A DNA stretch of 13,380 bases from an uncultured Bacillota bacterium (GTDB taxonomy: Bacteria > Bacillota > Clostridia > Peptostreptococcales > Anaerovoracaceae), in the NCBI GenBank assembly GCA_946410475.1, contig CAMKAM010000026.1, positions 1 to 13,380 on the forward strand, given 5' to 3'. Every line of letters starts with the position of its first letter. Position 1 is the stretch's first letter. The translations under genes and the position numbers were made by a program. Positions 11,634 to 13,380 of this stretch are shown here, in pieces. Under the pieces are notes generated by a model. It was given only the letters and a program-made list of their open reading frames with translations. It had not been told where the DNA came from and did no database searches.

Positions 11634-12440
11634 ATGATAATAGGGAACAAAACATTCGATACTGAAAACGGATATTACATAATGGGGATATTGAACGTCA
11701 CACCGGATTCGTTCTCGGACGGCGGGAAGTGGGATTCTATTGACGCCGCGAGGGCGCACGCCCTTCAGATGGCGGAAGAAGGCGCCTCCATCATCGATAT
11801 CGGCGGCGAATCCACGAGGCCGGGATACGAAAAGATCAGCGACGAAGAAGAAGCGGCGCGGGTCGTTCCTGTGATAGAGGCAGTGAAGAGGGACACGGGT
11901 CTTCCGGTGTCACTGGATACATATAAGAGCGCTGTCGCAGAGGCCGGGCTCGCTGCCGGAGCCGATATGATAAACGACATATGGGGCTTCAAATATGATC
12001 CTGCGATAGCCGCCGTCACCGCCAGCGCGGGAGCGGCATGCTGCCTGATGCAGAACCGCGAAAAGGCGGAATATGATGATCTGATGCGTGACCTGATGGC
12101 CGACCTTTCGGAGTCTGTCCGCATCGCTATAACAGCGGGCGTACCGAAGGAGAAGATCATGATCGATCCGGGCATCGGATTCGGGAAGACTTATGAACAC
12201 AACCTCGAAGTGATGGCTGATCTTCAGAAACTGGGTGAGATGGGATATCCCGTCCTCCTGGGCACATCGAGGAAGTCGATGATCGGCCTGACGCTCGATC
12301 TGCCTGCGGACCAGAGGCTGGAGGGAACGATAGCAACTACGGTGATAGGGATGATGAAGGGCTGCAGGTTCTTCAGAGTCCACGATGTCAAAGAGAACAT
12401 GAGGGCGCTGAAGATGACCGAAGCGATACTGAACGTCTGA
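11634..12440 (+). CDS. folP: Dihydropteroate synthase
   Basis: This 268-residue TIM-barrel enzyme condenses 6-hydroxymethyl-dihydropterin pyrophosphate with p-aminobenzoate to give dihydropteroate; it is the sulfonamide target. Both signatures are clear: ILNVTPDSFSDGG (19-31) and DIGGESTRPGY (55-65). Also present are DMINDIWGF (111-119), IDPGIGFGKTYEHN (177-190), TSRKS (211-215) and FRVHDVKENM (247-256). The usual MHxR-like segment reads CCLMQNRE, with Gln140 where His is common, a modest departure. ATG 11634 is preferred: AAGGA (11620-11624) lies 9 nt upstream and the protein then starts at the normal family position. An in-frame ATG at 11517 lies within the HD gene and would add 39 unrelated residues. 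Confidence 0.95.
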   Translation: MIIGNKTFDTENGYYIMGILNVTPDSFSDGGKWDSIDAARAHALQMAEEGASIIDIGGESTRPGYEKISDEEEAARVVPVIEAVKRDTGLPVSLDTYKSAVAEAGLAAGADMINDIWGFKYDPAIAAVTASAGAACCLMQNREKAEYDDLMRDLMADLSESVRIAITAGVPKEKIMIDPGIGFGKTYEHNLEVMADLQKLGEMGYPVLLGTSRKSMIGLTLDLPADQRLEGTIATTVIGMMKGCRFFRVHDVKENMRALKMTEAILNV

Positions 12441-12468
12441 TGGGATCTGACGGAAAGAAAGGAAACGG

Positions 12469-13296
12469 ATGATGGGAAACGACGTCATAAGGATAAAAGA
12501 CCTTGAGGTATACGCTTACCACGGCGTTATGGAAGAGGAAAAGGCGAAAGGCCAGTTCTTCTATATTTCAGCTGACATGAGATGCGATGTCTCAAAGGCG
12601 GGCAGGACGGACGACCTCACGCAGACGGTAAATTACGCCGCGGTCTGCGATGATATAGTGAGCTTCATGACGGAGAACCATTTTGATCTGATCGAGTCGT
12701 GCGCCGAGCGTCTGGCGCGGATGATCCTGAGAAAGTATGAGATGATCGAAAGCATCGATCTGACCGTGAGGAAGCCGCAGGCTCCGATCGCGCATCCGTT
12801 CGGTGATGTTAGCGTCACAGTAAGCAGAGGCCGCCACACTGCTTTCATCGCCCTCGGCTCGAACATGGGCGACAAAAGAGCCTTCCTTGACGGAGCGATA
12901 GCCGGTCTTGACGAGGATCCTGATACGAAGGTCATCAAGGTCTCTTCTTTCATCGAGACGAAGCCATACGGAGGAGTGGAGCAGGATGATTTCCTCAACG
13001 GCGCCGTCATGGTCGAGACTCTGCTGGATCCGTTCGAACTCCTCGATCTGTGCCACGACATAGAAAACGCCGCAGACAGAAAGCGCGAGATCCGCTGGGG
13101 ACCCCGCACTCTTGATGTCGATATTCTTTTGTATGATGATCTCGTAATGGATACGCCTGATCTGATCATCCCGCACGCCGATATGGCGAACAGGGATTTC
13201 GTTCTGGGGCCGCTTTCAGAGATCGCTCCGGCGAAGCGTCATCCGCTGACAGGCATGACCGTGTCAGAGATGCTCGCCCGCCTGGCTGTGAGATAG
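12469..13296 (+). CDS. folBK: Bifunctional dihydroneopterin aldolase / HPPK (FolB–FolK fusion)
   Basis: This 275-residue protein carries two consecutive folate enzymes. Residues 1-120 are dihydroneopterin aldolase (7,8-dihydroneopterin to 6-hydroxymethyl-dihydropterin plus glycolaldehyde), with YAYHGVMEEEK (15-25, catalytic-type Glu22/23), TVNYAAV (53-59), ESCAERLA (77-84) and LTVRKPQAPI with K102. Residues ~123-275 are 6-hydroxymethyl-dihydropterin pyrophosphokinase, with IALGSNMGD (127-135), DDFLNG, RWGPRTLDVDILLYDD (209-224, metal-binding D216 and D218) and PHADMANRDFVLGPLSEIAP. The fusion channels the product straight to FolP. AAAGGA (12458-12463) serves either ATG 12469 or the adjacent ATG 12472. 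It is the last gene of the operon; no terminator is seen before the convergent gene. Confidence 0.95.
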   Translation: MMGNDVIRIKDLEVYAYHGVMEEEKAKGQFFYISADMRCDVSKAGRTDDLTQTVNYAAVCDDIVSFMTENHFDLIESCAERLARMILRKYEMIESIDLTVRKPQAPIAHPFGDVSVTVSRGRHTAFIALGSNMGDKRAFLDGAIAGLDEDPDTKVIKVSSFIETKPYGGVEQDDFLNGAVMVETLLDPFELLDLCHDIENAADRKREIRWGPRTLDVDILLYDDLVMDTPDLIIPHADMANRDFVLGPLSEIAPAKRHPLTGMTVSEMLARLAVR

Positions 13297-13297
13297 A

Positions 13298-13380
13298 TCA
13301 CTTCGCCTTTCCGAAGGCAGTCTCAGTCTCATACTTTTTATCGAAGTCAGCTCTGTCGAGAACACCGACGGAGACTGTTT
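13298..13380 (-). CDS. 3' end of an unidentified convergent gene (partial)
   Basis: On the - strand the last 83 bases stay open and end in TGA at 13300-13298. The readable C-terminus is TVSVGVLDRADFDKKYETET followed by AFGKAK. Codon use is like the neighbours. The stop codon lies one base from the folBK stop, so the two genes are convergent and nearly touching, with no room for a separate terminator. I do not recognise the family from 27 residues. It could be a chance open stretch, although the composition looks protein-like. Confidence 0.5.
   Translation of the reverse strand, partial: TVSVGVLDRADFDKKYETETAFGKAK

Overview
The window looks like a chromosomal segment from an anaerobic Bacillota, most likely class Clostridia. 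This is inferred from four things: a tetrahydrofolate (THF) riboswitch in front of folE, a folE–HD–folP–folBK gene order, strong AGGAGG-type ribosome sites, and heavy use of ATA (Ile) and AGA/AGG (Arg) codons in moderately GC-rich genes. No rRNA, tRNA, insertion sequence, phage gene or CRISPR array is visible.

Region 1 (1-5511, + strand) is a tightly packed five-gene operon: a glutamate-1-semialdehyde-aminomutase-like class III aminotransferase, an unusually long class II aldolase, a TetR-family regulator, an FGGY sugar/polyol kinase and a small GtrA-like membrane protein. A good promoter (TTGACG-17-TACAAT, 141-169) is bracketed by two copies of a 16-bp palindrome, GTGAAY-N4-ATTCAC. These are probably operators of the operon's own TetR. 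Kinase plus aldolase plus aminotransferase suggests breakdown of an amino-sugar or amino-polyol whose identity is not evident. This is the best candidate for an undescribed pathway here.

Region 2 (5512-7990, mostly - strand) is methionine biosynthesis: metY (O-acetylhomoserine sulfhydrylase) followed by metA (homoserine O-acyltransferase). The unit is closed by a strong bidirectional terminator shared with region 1. MetA has Asp at the acyl-donor specificity position 111. A perfect 11-bp inverted repeat lies in the metY leader.

Region 3 (8018-10237) has a Cys-rich YkgJ-type protein (- strand), apparently made from a leaderless mRNA. Divergent from it is a lipoprotein DNA/RNA nuclease with a C-terminal Cys/His tail (+ strand). 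The 339-bp gap between them and the flanks of the nuclease gene hold several short tandem and inverted repeats.

Region 4 (10182-13296, + strand) is the folate operon. A promoter, a THF riboswitch and an intrinsic terminator precede folE, an HD-domain hydrolase, folP and a folB-folK fusion. Together they encode the pterin branch from GTP to dihydropteroate. The dihydroneopterin-triphosphate dephosphorylation step has no classical enzyme in the window, and the HD protein is a candidate for it. The window ends in the 3' end of an unidentified convergent - strand gene whose stop codon is one base from that of folBK.
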